Notes: generated by a model not told the origin, from the sequence alone. A stretch of 64,000 nt of DNA from Symbiodinium natans (GCA_905221605.1 CAJNDS010000122.1:132501-196500), one strand, 5' to 3'. Positions 38,277 to 47,960 are shown, numbered from the stretch's first letter. Numbers and translations are program-made.

Positions 38277-38386
38277 CCAAAGGGTCCATGTATAGTATAT
38301 ACTTGGGCCTTAAAGGGGTTCCTATACAGTAGCTTTAGGGCCCACATATTAAATATGTACTATATGGGTACATGGACCCTTAGGGT
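38277..38386. mobile_element. Inverted-repeat element family H, copy 2
   Basis: AGGGTCCATGTATAG and ACATGGACCCTTAGGG ends with an internal palindrome. It lies just upstream of an exon whose acceptor TCCTGCAG follows it. Confidence 0.65.
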
Positions 38387-38398
38387 GTTCTCCTGCAG

Positions 38399-38488
38399 AA
38401 GGAGCGAAAGCTGATGCGAGTCGCGCTGTCCACTTGGCAGCAGTCCGGCCGATGCCTGGACAACTTCCAGTCCTTCACCTCATTCTTA
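38399..38488 (+). CDS. Exon-like segment between element H and a G-strand tract
   Basis: KERKLMRVALSTWQQSGRCL then DNFQSFTSFL; acceptor TCCTGCAG; TTTAGGG units follow. Possibly part of the methyltransferase-like gene downstream, not proven. Confidence 0.45.
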
Positions 38489-38826
38489 GGGTTTAGGGTT
38501 TAGGGTGAGTGTTTTGGGTGCTGTGTGAGGCTATGGGTTGTCCGCAGGGGAACCAGGGGCAAGGCTTCAGCAAGAAAGTTTGGGGTTTGCGGTCGAATTA
38601 GGGTTTTTCGATTCTTGAATCATTCTGGGCTTATTGCAACCAAACATAATCTGTGTCCTTCCGACACGGAGGGCGTGACGTCGCCATCTGAACTTCCAAT
38701 GCCAACGTAACAGATGTTGGGCTGATGCAAGGGCGCCCTAAACCCTAAACCGTTGCCTAAGTCTTGTAAAGGTTTATACTGTTTCGTGCCAGAACAGCCA
38801 GCGACATCAAACATGATGGTTTTTGC

Positions 38827-38911
38827 AGGGCGACTCGATGTTATGTCCGTTTTGGGGTCTAAGAGCATCACATTCCGGAACATGTTCCGAGGGTTTGAAG
38901 AGCCAAGCTAG
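38827..38911 (+). CDS. Possible exon upstream of the methyltransferase exon
   Basis: GRLDVMSVLGSKSITFRNMF then RGFEEPS after the acceptor GGTTTTTGCAG. A preceding frame at 38590-38710 (RVFRFLNHSGLIATKHNLCP...) is also protein-like. Confidence 0.4.
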
Positions 38912-38961
38912 TTGCTTAATGAGTTCCTCGTGCAAGCTCAATCTTGCTCTTGAAAGAACTT

Positions 38962-39345
38962 AGGTTTCGACTGGGCGACCTTTTGCAAGAGGGATCGCAG
39001 TGGCTGGGGGGCTCCCTTGGCGCACGCGACCCGGCCGATCCGGCTCCAAACACCCTGGTGGTAGGTGTGCACGCTTGCAATCAAGCAACGTTGGACGTGC
39101 TGGAGTTGGCCACGCGTTTCGGCACCTCATGGGCAGTAGTGCCCTGCTGCATGCGCAAGGAGAAGTTCTTTCCCGGGGGGACGACGCATCTGGACCGCGA
39201 CGAGCACTATCCTGTCATGTGCGGTGGTCTTTGTGCGAAGTTCGACGCCGACATGCTGCATAGCATCGACCGCTTAATTTCAACGAAGAACTTGATCATA
39301 GCCAAACGAGCGCCCAGGCCGCAGACTAGCGCGCGGGGGAGATGA
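38962..39345 (+). CDS. SAM-dependent methyltransferase-like, C-terminal exon
   Basis: After ACTTAG: FRLGDLLQEGSQWLGGSLGA, then LVVGVHACNQATLDVLELAT, then SWAVVPCCMRKEKFFPGG, ending with a TGA at 39343. The H-A-C-x-x-A-T-x-x-x-L-x-x-A...(A/V)-V-x-P-C-C block matches the C-terminal half of methyltransferase domains of the TRM13/Methyltransf_32 type, where it follows the SAM-binding strands. The SAM-binding part is not in this exon. Substrate unknown. No ATG is needed because the exon is internal; the nearest in-frame TTG (38944) is not a real start. Confidence 0.6.
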   Translation, partial: RFRLGDLLQEGSQWLGGSLGARDPADPAPNTLVVGVHACNQATLDVLELATRFGTSWAVVPCCMRKEKFFPGGTTHLDRDEHYPVMCGGLCAKFDADMLHSIDRLISTKNLIIAKRAPRPQTSARGR

Positions 39346-40223
39346 AGGGGTGAAGGTCAGCAAGGAAGTCAGATATGCAACTGCTCCAAACAAAGCTCGC
39401 AACGGCCATGGCCACGCAAGAGCTTGTTCGGTAGCCGGGGCTCCACAAACCATCTTGCAGCCGATGGAGGACCACAAGGAGACTCGCTGCAGCGGACGAA
39501 GACGAAGCGAGATCTGCCAAGCCATAAGTCTGAGCCTGGGCCTCTGGTAGCCCGCGATACCCTAGTCATGTTTTTTTGGGTTCAAGGTTCCCTTATAAAG
39601 TAACCAGCCGCAAAAAGGGTGCCCTTATTAAAATATAGTGAGTCTTATAAGGGCTGAGAAGCCAGAGTTGTCGTCAGCGGGACGGACAACGATCGCTTGA
39701 AAGTGGCCGGCAAGCAGTAACTGCATGGCGACCTGCGTAGGCATGAGGCGTGTGGTTTGTCGATAGACGGATCCAATATGCGCCAAATTGGCATCTCTTA
39801 AGAATCAGGGAACCTAATAAGACCGACTCTTCGCATGAAAAAAGACCGAGTAACATGACAACAGTCGTCTGGAAAAAAGTTCTGAGATGTCAAGATGATG
39901 TTTCTTCTACCCGCCCGTTTAGAGGTGACACATTGACTAGCATCTAGGGCTCGGAAGAACATTGCTTGTGTCTCCGAGCAGTCGCCTTGCAAATTCAACA
40001 GGAGTCTAAGATGTGCAAGATGAGATACCAACACCTCCCAAAGAGTTGTTTTTTGGTGGTTTTTTATGCTTAAGACTTCACAGACACAATCACCCTCCTG
40101 GTCTTTCATCTCCCAGGTGACTGGGGTAAGACGAAGTTAAACGCCCGGGTGGTTTGGAGAGCCTTGAAGTGTACGTATGCTTTATATGGGCTGGCAACCC
40201 TAAACCTTAAACCCTAAACCCCA

Positions 40224-40324
40224 TTCTCTCGGTGAAGTATGTGCAGAAGTCCATCACCGTGGTGGAGCCTTCAGCTTCTGTCGGAGGTACTTGCCAGGCT
40301 TCGAAACAAAGTTTTCTTGGAGAC
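40224..40324 (+). CDS. Exon-like segment after a C-strand tract, unknown
   Basis: LSVKYVQKSITVVEPSASVG then GTCQASKQSFLGD; CCCTAAACCCC precedes. 39346-40223 and 40440-40850 hold unrecognised open frames on both strands. Confidence 0.4.
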
Positions 40325-40918
40325 CCAAAAGCCTAGGACCCTAGGAAGTTTTTTTAAAAGCATTTTTTTTTGGGGCGGAATGACTCGGGAGCTTTGGGGA
40401 GATGAAGAGTCATCAAAGATGCTACTTTTCAACTAACTAACGACCTGTAATTAGAAACGAAGTGTTCAGCAGTTTTGCAGCTCCAAACCCAGGATGTTGC
40501 TAAAACTCACCATAGAAAACCAAGTCAAAAGGACCACTCCAAAAAACCAAAAACATTGTAGCGACAATTGAAAACAATATCAAAACCACAGAGCCACAAA
40601 ACCAAACCTCGAGCATCAATTGGAACTACGTACTCCCAAGGTATTACATGAAGAACAGCTGCAAAACATTGCAACCATGGAAACTGCAAACCCATAACCA
40701 CTGAGCAATATGGGCCGCAAAAACCCATGAACAAGTGAACCATTTGCTTGCCCAATATCGTTCAAGACGGATGATCAGCTGATGACCAACTGCAAGACCA
40801 CTGACTTGGCCCTTGAAAGCTCCAGAGTCCAGCCACAAGGGTTCAGTGTTTGGGTTTAGGGTTTAGGGTTTAGGGTTTATAGTCAAAAGGGTTTAGAGTT
40901 TAGGGTTTTGATCATCTT

Positions 40919-41032
40919 GTCCTCATGTTGGAGACTCTGCCTGTTGATTGGCTTGCTAGAGTATGGGAATCCAGTCAGTAGCTGTGCTTGGGCAGTTTCT
41001 GGCAGCACGCACGGGAGTCCGGATGCAAAAGG
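40919..41032 (+). repeat. Duplicated coding-like module, copy 1
   Basis: About 115 bp, roughly 85-90% identical by eye to 47619-47752, with telomeric G-strand tracts on both sides in both places. Both copies keep the frame HLVLM-ET-PVDWLARVW and later VLGQFLA-TGVRM, so the module is probably an exon pair. Copy 1 lies directly upstream of the ATG at 41055. Confidence 0.65.
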
Positions 41033-41054
41033 GTTTAGGGTTTAGGGTTCTGCA

Positions 41055-41513
41055 ATGGCCATGGAAGCCAGAATGGAAGATTCTGCGCTGCTGACGAAAG
41101 ATCCTCCGCTTCCCAAATGTCCGAGAAAGCAGGCAAAGAAGGTGATTATTGCCCTTGTGGGCGTCGTCATCCTTGCCGTGGTCGTCGTCATCAAGCTTTG
41201 CCATCAAAAGGGCTTCGCCCTCCAGACGACACTGCGAGATGCCACTGATTTGGTGAACAGCGTTGCCTGGTCCGCCGATGGGCGCCTCGCTGTGGGGTCT
41301 CAGGACAGGCACGTCTACGTCTATGGTCAGGACTTCGCCCTCCAGAAGATGCTGAGAGTTGCCGCTGTTCTCGATGTTTACAGCGTCGCCTGGTCTGCCG
41401 ATGGGCGCCTCGCTGTGGGGTCCGATGACCATGTCTACGTCTATGGTCAGGACGTCGCCCTCGAGAAGACGCTGCGAGATGCCGCTGATTCGGTGTACAG
41501 CGGGGTCCAGTGA
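41055..41513 (+). pseudogene. Membrane-anchored WD-like repeat protein, truncated by a 32-bp deletion
   Basis: ATG in a good context (GCAATGGCC) 7 bp after a TTTAGGG tract. Residues 1-28 are polar, 29-46 are a transmembrane helix (VIIALVGVVILAVVVVI), then two 40-residue tandem repeats follow with cores VAWSADGRLAVGS and HVYVYGQD, like degenerate beta-propeller (WD/PQQ-type) blades. The third repeat lacks 32 bp between TACAGC and GGGGTCC, which shifts the frame to a TGA at 41511-41513. After it the other frame still encodes SSDHYVYVYGQG. The gene therefore looks recently broken, or it is a short membrane protein with two blades. Confidence 0.6.
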
Positions 41514-41540
41514 CCACTACGTCTACGTCTATGGTCAGGG
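41212..41540. repeat. 120-bp tandem coding repeat, 2.7 copies
   Basis: Copies at 41212-41331, 41332-41451 and 41452-41540 (shortened by 32 bp). High identity in DNA implies recent amplification or conversion. Confidence 0.8.
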
Positions 41541-42599
41541 CCTTTGATGCGACAATGGCATTGACTGATTGTGATAGGCCGTGGCTGTACTTCGCGGCCT
41601 GTGGCTCCAATCATGGGGGATACTTTCCAGCAATGTGTGGGCAAAAGTGCATGCTTGTGGTACTCGTACGCAAGTGAAGCAGCTGATGCAGTAAGATCAG
41701 CTTCCAACATGCATTGCACCTGCTCAAATCCAGTGCCGAGGCGATCCGCGCTCGCGTCATGCTGGAGCGCGCCGGCCGCGGCCACGCCATGGGGACTGGC
41801 AATCCAAAGAGAGACCGTGAGACCCTGCAGCAACTCTTCTGTTGAGGCGTGGTGCCCGACTGGTCTCGTGGCGAAGCCAGCGACGTGGAAGGTTACAGCG
41901 CGCGGTACTACGAGGGACACTTCGGCTCGGAAAGCAGAGGTGTGGGGAGTTCTAGGATTCTAGGACTGTGGGACCAGAAAGTTTGGTGACTCGCAGAGTT
42001 TGATTAGGGAATGTTTGAGCAGCCTGTATACTCCATTACTATGTACATATTATATATATATATATGATATTATCACAAATGCTCCGACTTCGTGCAGTCG
42101 GCATGTACAGCAGGGAGCATCGATGAAGCATGCTGTGGTGCTAAAAGAGAGAGTCTGCACGTGCCTGTTGTCAACAGTTTTTGTGCTGTGCCGGTGTCTG
42201 GTTCATGTGGTTCAAACTTTTTGGAACTTACTGTAAGTGTTGGACGTTTCGGCTGTCTGGCCTGGCAAACGATAGCTTGCAGGATATGTGGCTCCTTCTG
42301 CTTCGTCTGATCTCCTGCTGGCGTACCCAGAGCACGTGCGCTGGATCGAGGACGGTGCGTAGGACATGTGTCTCGGACAGCGTGCCCCACTCCATACGCT
42401 ATTCGTCCATTCTGCTCTCACACCATGGGTTTTCAAGGAGTGGCTTTGCTTGAATTCTGTATTGCTTTGCCGCTGTTACCTTGCCGAAGCCAAAAAAAAC
42501 CCAAAGCCCTGAACCCTAACCGCCCTAACCCCTATGCCCCCCTCCCCGAGGATGTCAGCGACTCTTTGGTCGCCGCATGGCCTCAATAAGCACACCATA

Positions 42600-42714
42600 C
42601 TACCGTTTGCCTTTTTTTGGCGGGTGCGCATGGTGAGGTTTGGGGGGACATTAGAGGGCACCATCTTGGGGAAATGCCCAGTCCGCAACCCAGACAATTC
42701 CCCACTACGAGCCC
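42600..42714 (+). CDS. KNTF-motif gene, possible upstream exon
   Basis: FFWRVRMVRFGGTLEGTILG then KCPVRNPDNSPLRA, ending GAGCCC/GTAAGT, the strongest donor in the region. The minus strand is also open. Link to the next exon is by position. Confidence 0.4.
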
Positions 42715-42821
42715 GTAAGTCATGGCTGCAGTGACTTCGCTGCCATATTGGCTTACAGAAGTGACCTGACAGCCCCGTGCGTGTCCGACTCAGCGACACG
42801 GCAAGCGTTCGGAGCACCATG

Positions 42822-43050
42822 GTGATCGTGCACAAGAACACCTTCCTTCAGGTCGTGTCTGAGGAGCAAGCAGGCACACCTGGACATCGCCGTGCCTCTA
42901 GTGTGCCTGCCGACTTTTGTTTCAAGGATGCCCTGGACAGCGAGGATGATTCCAGCTCCGAACTCGAGTATGTCGAGGTCGAGGTCGAGATAGTCATCCG
43001 GTACAAGCAGGTCATCTTCAAGAGGTCCAACTCCAATTGGGGGGGATTTC
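42822..43050 (+). CDS. KNTF-motif gene, exon with first motif
   Basis: MVIVHKNTFLQVVSEEQAGT then PGHRRASSVPADFCFKDALD then SEDDSSSELEYVEVEVEIVI. A KNTF(I/L)-x-V-x-x-E-E...RR-x-x-S-x-P pattern recurs at the N-terminus of many dinoflagellate proteins of unknown role; I recall this from general knowledge. ATG 42822 fits such a start, but the frame is open further upstream (42777). An acidic Ser/Glu-rich stretch follows. Confidence 0.6.
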
Positions 43051-43224
43051 AGATCCTGAGCCCGAAACCCTAAAACCCTAAACCCTAAACCTTTGCAACT
43101 CCACAAACCCTAAATTCCCCTAGAAGTCCTGAAGCCCCGGAAGGCCGAACCCGATCTCGCTTCCTGAGCTGCCAGACGTGACCGGCTTGAAGGTACATGT
43201 GACTAGGGCCTTGAAGCTATAGTC

Positions 43225-43273
43225 TCCTTAGGGTTTAGGGTTTAGGGTTTAGGGTTTAGGGTTTAGGGTTTAG
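43225..43273. repeat. G-strand telomere-type tract inside a short direct repeat
   Basis: TAGTCTCCTTAGGGTTTAGGG... and ...GTTTAGTCTCCTTAGGAATT: the unique 11-mer AGTCTCCTTAG lies on both sides of the tract, as expected if telomeric units were inserted into a break with an 11-bp duplication. Confidence 0.7.
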
Positions 43274-43589
43274 TCTCCTTAGGAATTGTTTTATTCACAT
43301 AAATCCCGAGCGCTATTTTCATTGTGGTTCTAAGGGGGGGGGGGGTATGGTAAGCGGGATATTTTTCATTTTCCCCTTAAAGAGGCTCCCGTAAATGCTT
43401 AGAAGGTACCTATACTTCCCTTAGTCTTACCAAGGGCCAGTAGGTTGAAGTCCTAGGCAGGCCCTTGAGTGGGACCTTTTTTATTTGCCCTTCTTGGGTT
43501 TAAGAGGATCATAATTTGGGACCCTAAGCCCTAAACCCTAAACCCTAAACCCTAAACCCTACACCGGACTACTTTTCAGAGAGGTTTAG

Positions 43590-43735
43590 GAGCCTTCCGA
43601 GGTGAAGAACACTTTCATCGAGGTCCAGGAGGAGGAGGAGGAGGAGGACGAGGTCGCGGTCGAAGGCCCGACCTTGCGCCGAACGAAGTCGATGCCTGTG
43701 GACTCCGCAGTGGACCGGGGCGCTGAAAATCTCTA
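43590..43735 (+). CDS. KNTF-motif gene, exon with second motif
   Basis: EPSEVKNTFIEVQEEEEEED then EVAVEGPTLRRTKSMPVDSA then VDRGAENL and a TAG at the CTAG where a family F element starts. The second copy of the KNTF..RR.(K)S.P motif in the same gene, after the acceptor GGTTTAG. Confidence 0.6.
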
Positions 43736-43736
43736 G

Positions 43737-43841
43737 GGGCCTGAAGAATGAGAATTATAGGGTTTTGGGGGAGATTCTGGTATAATTATACAGGGGCCAT
43801 GAGTTATCATAAGGGAAGACTATTCATGATTCTTCCGGCCC
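43737..43841. mobile_element. Inverted-repeat element family F with CTAG duplication
   Basis: GGGCCTGAAGAAT and ATTCTTCCGGCCC ends; CTAG at 43733-43736 and 43842-43845. It shares the CTAG target with family D. Confidence 0.75.
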
Positions 43842-43889
43842 CTAGAGGATGTCACCGAGCCATCCCAATGCGAAGCTGCTTAGGTCTAG

Positions 43890-44099
43890 GTTCTCGAGTA
43901 TAAAGGCTTACTCGACGAGGTCGAATTCACTCTCCGGCCATGCATGCATAAGAGTGACGTTGGACTGTGGAAGGAGGAAAGAACTGCGCCACTTGTTCGA
44001 TGTGGTCTCTGCAACTCAGACCTCTTAATCCAACTGCCTTGCCCCGCCCCGGCGTGCACGGCTGAACTCAGTCCTGACATCACGTGCTTCTATAAGTAA
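43890..44099 (+). CDS. KNTF-motif gene, possible C-terminal exon
   Basis: VLEYKGLLDEVEFTLRPCMH then KSDVGLWKEERTAPLVRCGL then CNSDLLIQLPCPAPACTAEL, 69 codons to a TAA. A CxxC...C...C arrangement could bind zinc. A second frame through the same bases (RMSPSHPNAKLLRSRFSSIK... to 44029) is also open, so the choice is uncertain. Confidence 0.45.
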   Translation, partial: VLEYKGLLDEVEFTLRPCMHKSDVGLWKEERTAPLVRCGLCNSDLLIQLPCPAPACTAELSPDITCFYK

Positions 44100-44210
44100 T
44101 GTCAGAAAGGGGCGCGAGGGGAGGCTGGTGTGTACGTCGAAAAAGACTTGAGTAGCGCAAAGCTTCCTCCATCCACAGTCGTCTGAACGTTCTTTTGAGC
44201 GGGGGCTCAT

Positions 44211-44582
44211 ATGGTAGTCGTCCGAGGTGGGGCCCTCAACCCTGCACGTACAGCCATCGCCCTTTCTAGCCAGTGTGGGCCCCTACACGAGGGTCCGTGG
44301 CATACGGCCAAGAGGCATACGGCCAGTAGGCATATGGCCAGAAGGCATGCAGCCAATAATTATTTCTTGCAAGCTCAATGCAAAGATGGAGAAAAGAGGC
44401 CTGATCTAAACCCTAAACCCCAAACTCTTGCTCTCTGGAACTTACTGCAAAGCAATCGTCAAGCTTCGGGTTCAAGCGCCTTTTTTCTTTTGTGCATCGG
44501 AGCTTCCAATATTGCAGCCGACAGCTCGCTCCCGATGCACTGTTACCGATTGTCCCTTGCAGGGGTCGGGTGGGGGGTGTGA
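44211..44582 (+). CDS. Possible ORF with 15-bp tandem repeat
   Basis: A 123-codon frame. 44299-44355 has four 15-bp units (GGCATACGGCCAAGA type) giving HTAKR-HTASR-HMARR-HAANN. The rest is unrecognised; the minus strand is open too. Confidence 0.25.
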   Translation: MVVVRGGALNPARTAIALSSQCGPLHEGPWHTAKRHTASRHMARRHAANNYFLQAQCKDGEKRPDLNPKPQTLALWNLLQSNRQASGSSAFFLLCIGASNIAADSSLPMHCYRLSLAGVGWGV

Positions 44583-44880
44583 GGGCCACTGAAGCTCCTT
44601 GCCGATACCAGTAGCCTTCAATTTGCCCTGGCCACATGCCACTGAAACTGTCCGCTTGGGACGCTCCCTTGCCCTCAGATCCTTCAGCAGCATCCCGAAG
44701 TAAAACCCTCTGAACCCCCAACCTTGATAAGCCGAAAGCAGGCGCGAAAACCTTCAACACAAAATCGCCGAAACTTTCGACTCACCCCCTGGAAACTAAA
44801 CCCTCCACCCTAAACCCTGAAAAAACACTAAACCCTAAACCCTAAACCCTAAACCCTAAACCCTAAACCCTAAACCCTCC

Positions 44881-44990
44881 GCCATCAAGGATGATTTCCG
44901 CAAGCTCAAGGAGCCGAACCAGCAGCTCTCCCGCGACGGCCCCTTTTTCATCGTGGAGGGGCCCGAGGCCCGAAGTGAGGGTTTATATGT
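44881..44990 (+). CDS. Exon-like segment between telomeric tracts
   Basis: AIKDDFRKLKEPNQQLSRDG then PFFIVEGPEARSEG. CCCTAAA tract (44820-44880) on the left, telomeric pieces on the right. Highly protein-like; no family recognised. Confidence 0.45.
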
Positions 44991-44999
44991 AGGGCCTAA

Positions 45000-45808
45000 A
45001 CCCTAAACCCTAAACCCTTCAGCCCTAAGCCCTGAACCCTAAGCCCTAAGCCCTAAGCCCTAAGCCCTAAACCCTAAACCCTAAACCCTAAACCCTAAAC
45101 CCCAACCCCAAAATCTCCAAGCTGTAGTGGCCAGGCCATTCGTCTGCTTCTGGTCAGCGACTTTGCCTTGCCCTCAGGGTTTAGGGCAAACGGTACAGGG
45201 AAGCAAGGTAATATGGGAGTGACAATTAGGGTTTAGGGTCTAGGGTCTAGGGTCTAGGGTCTATGTTTAGGGTTTAGGGTTTAGGGTTTAGGGTTTAGGG
45301 TTTAGGGTTTAGGGTTTAGGGTTTAGGGTTTAGCGAAAATCAGGGACCCCTATTAATTACCCCCAACTAGAAGGATTCCCCTACAATAAGGACCCCAATA
45401 AGGTACCCCTAATTTCGGACATGGCCCATATGAAGTGCTGGAAGCCCGTTTCGTGGGCATGGTGACGACACCCCTAAGGGTTAGGGTTTAGGATTTAGGG
45501 TTTAGGGTTTAGGGTTTAGGGTTTAGGGTTTAGGGTTTAGGGCTACATGTCACCTGCTCAGCGAGAGTTGTTGGGTTGTGTAAGACGACGTCGAGGTCGT
45601 GTTGCCGTGGCCTGTTCCCAGTCGTTACCTGGATTTGAAAGCTGGATCTCTTCGTCTGAAAAGTCCGAGAGCAAGAGTTGAAGCACATAAACCCTGAACC
45701 CTGAACCCTGAACCCTAAACCCTAAACCCTAAACCCCCTAAACCCTAAACCCTAATTAAACCCTAAACCCTAAACCCTAAACCCTAAACCCTAAACCCTA
45801 AACCCTCA
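45000..45808. repeat. Dense block of telomere-type arrays
   Basis: C strand 45000-45110, G strand 45228-45335 and 45482-45542, C strand 45685-45808, with variants CCCTAAG, GGGTCTA and CCCTGAA in runs. A family I end (CCGAAATTAGGGGTACC complement) lies at 45345-45427. No gene between them that I can support. Confidence 0.85.
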
Positions 45809-45954
45809 CACGGCGAAGGGAAGCTGGGACCTTCAACCCCCAGAGACTCCTGGGGGACCAAAGGCTGTGGCGAAGCTTCTGCTGAAGCCTTCTCTGCTGG
45901 GATCCATGGCGCAGTCGATAGAGTCGAGGCTCGCGCGCACCTTGGGCTTGCAAG
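45807..45954 (+). CDS. Exon-like segment between C-strand tracts
   Basis: HTAKGSWDLQPPETPGGPKA then VAKLLLKPSLLGSMAQSIES then RLARTLGLQ. Helical C-terminal half. Stop in CCCCTAA. Confidence 0.45.
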
Positions 45955-46080
45955 CTACCCTAAACCCCTAAACCCCTAAGCCCCTAAACACCTAAACCCC
46001 CAAACCCCTAAACCCCTAAACCCCCAAGCCTCCAAACCCCCAAACCCCCAAACCCCCAAACCCCTAAACCCCTAAACCCC
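45955..46080. repeat. (CCCCTAAA) / (CCCCCAAA) array
   Basis: About 15 units of an eight-base variant with one extra C. 46081-46855 holds G and C homopolymers, a GA-rich microsatellite (46590-46655) and no supported gene. Confidence 0.9.
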
Positions 46081-46855
46081 TCTACCCGGGCTTCAGGGGG
46101 CTTAGATATAAGAGTTCAAGGTTTTTGTGTGCATGCGTGCCGAGGGATTCGGTGTGGCAAGATGTGTGTCCTGTTTGCAAGCTGTTTGTATGTCTGGGAT
46201 GAAAGAGAAGCTGGTTTAACCCTGAAGCCTCGAATCCCAAAAGGGCCCGGCTCACAAGCCTGTCGGCCTTCCTAAGGCCTAAGCGCATGGGTTTAGGGTT
46301 TAGGATTTATGTTTAAGGGTGTAGGTTTAGGGTGTAGGGTGTAGGGTTAGAGTTTTAGGGTTTAGGGTCTAGGGTTTAAGGAGAGCTTTGCACAGCCCAG
46401 GAGAGATAAGCGGCCGCGCTGAAGAACAGGCCCTTGGGGGGGGAGGGGGGGGGGGGCTGAAGAGCTGTCAAGAAAGCACCCTGTGAACCTAAGCCCACTC
46501 AAGAGCCTAAGGCTAGACCCTGCAATGGTGCCCTACATACCAAGCCCCCCCCCCCCCCCCGAAAACAGGGTACGACAGCTCGGTTCAGTGAGAGAGAACG
46601 AAAGTGAGCGCGAGCGAGAGGGAGCGGGAGAGAGAGAGAGAGAGAGAAAAAAAAAAAGGAGGGCTCTTCTGGTTTAGGGTTCAGGGTTTGGGGTTTCCTA
46701 TTTGCAGGTGGGGGGAGGTGAACGTTCCTAGCCCCAAGGCGGGGTAGATGCTGCCAGTACCGTGGAGGGTCTCGATTGGGTTTAGGGTTTAGGGCCTCGA
46801 TGTTTGCAGCGACGTAGGGAAGTCGAAGAATTGCAGTCTCACACATGCCCTTGGC

Positions 46856-47119
46856 ATGCGTGCGCATGTGCCATCATCAGCTTTGCAGAAACTCGGGGGC
46901 TTGCACCAGTGTACTTCTGAGTGGGGTCGAGTAGAGGCCGAGCTGTCAAAGGAGCCTCATTCGGAACTTAGAGCCAGTCTTGAGTGTACAGTGGTGCTGG
47001 AAAAAGAGTCGGGGAGGGGAGGGGGTGCGGTGGGCCCGAAGAGCAAGGGACGGGGTAGTGAGGATGTTGCCGTATCGTTGCTCCCGTGCCTCAATGGCTC
47101 CCGGAGCGACGAAGCCTAA
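46856..47119 (+). CDS. Possible ORF, unknown
   Basis: ATG frame of 87 codons: VPSSALQKLGGLHQCTSEWG then RVEAELSKEPHSELRASLEC then TVVLEKESGR. Charged and protein-like; no domain recognised. Confidence 0.4.
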   Translation: MRAHVPSSALQKLGGLHQCTSEWGRVEAELSKEPHSELRASLECTVVLEKESGRGGGAVGPKSKGRGSEDVAVSLLPCLNGSRSDEA

Positions 47120-47297
47120 CATGGGGGGAGGGGGGGGAGCACGAGCGCCCGTAGGATTCCCTATGCCCGAAACACAGGAAAGAAGAGAAAGAAGAGACAG
47201 GGCTTCCCAGGACAGAGGGGCTTGTGGGCTCTAAAGATTATGGGTTTACCCTAAGTCCTAGACCCAAAGGTCTGATTTATTTTTGTTGTTGTGGGGT

Positions 47298-47352
47298 GAT
47301 GTGCAGGATAATTCGAACCCTCCCTTGCGGCTCGGCCAGCTATGCGGGAGCA
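47298..47352 (+). CDS. Exon-like module TLPCGSASYAG, copy 2
   Basis: IIRTLPCGSASYAGADKK; a diverged copy of 16006-16078 with silent changes (CTC/CTG, GGC/GGT). Telomere-type units follow. Confidence 0.45.
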
Positions 47353-47618
47353 GACAAAAAACCCCTAAGCCACCGAGTAAGCCCTACAAACCCTGAACCG
47401 AAACCCTACACCCTAAACCCGAAACCCTAAACCCTAAACCCTAAACCGCCCTTTAAGCCCTGAGCTGCCTTGTGTCATCGTAAGCCATCGAAAACTTGAG
47501 AGTAGATTCTGCCAGGTGATGCTTCTCCTTTGCACCTCCACTGCAAGCCCATCCAATGGTACCTTGGGGTTTAGGGTTTAGGGTTTAGGGTTTAGGGCTA
47601 GGGTTTCGGGTTTGCGAG

Positions 47619-47752
47619 ATGATCATCTTGTCCTCATGTCTGAGACCGTGCCTGTTGATTGGCTTGCTAGAGTATGGGGGTCCAGTCCGTAGCACTGGAA
47701 GCCTGTGCTTGGGCAGTTTCTGGCAACACCCACGGGAGTCCGGATGCATTAG
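47619..47752 (+). repeat. Duplicated coding-like module, copy 2
   Basis: Counterpart of 40919-41032; contains 8 extra bases (ACTGGAAG). G-strand telomeric tracts on both sides. Confidence 0.65.
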
Positions 47753-47870
47753 GGTTCAGGGTTTAGGGTTTAGGGTTTAGGGTATAGGGTTTATACGCGC
47801 GTCCCGGCCTCAGCCCAGGGGTTAAAAAGGGTTTAGGGTTTAGGGTTTAGGGTTCAGGTTCCTATTGAAG

Positions 47871-47960
47871 CAGAGCAGGTTGCTTCAACTAGGACAGCAG
47901 CTTGCGAAGCTGAGGCGAAGCGAGCCTGATGGAGCAGGTGCTGTCCCGGGAGACCCCTTC
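47871..47960 (+). CDS. Exon-like segment before poly-C, unknown
   Basis: SRLLQLGQQLAKLRRSEPDG then AGAVPGDPFP. It may be an upstream exon of the gene at 48857, not proven. Confidence 0.4.

Noticed and set aside
41447-41963. 157-codon minus frame and 130-codon plus frame after the WD-like gene
   Set aside because: Both strands are open; the minus reading looks somewhat protein-like (VTFHVAGFATRPVGHHASTE) but neither has support from borders or family.
42073-42453. Open frames on both strands
   Set aside because: Competing frames of similar quality with no recognisable motif; a TA microsatellite precedes them.
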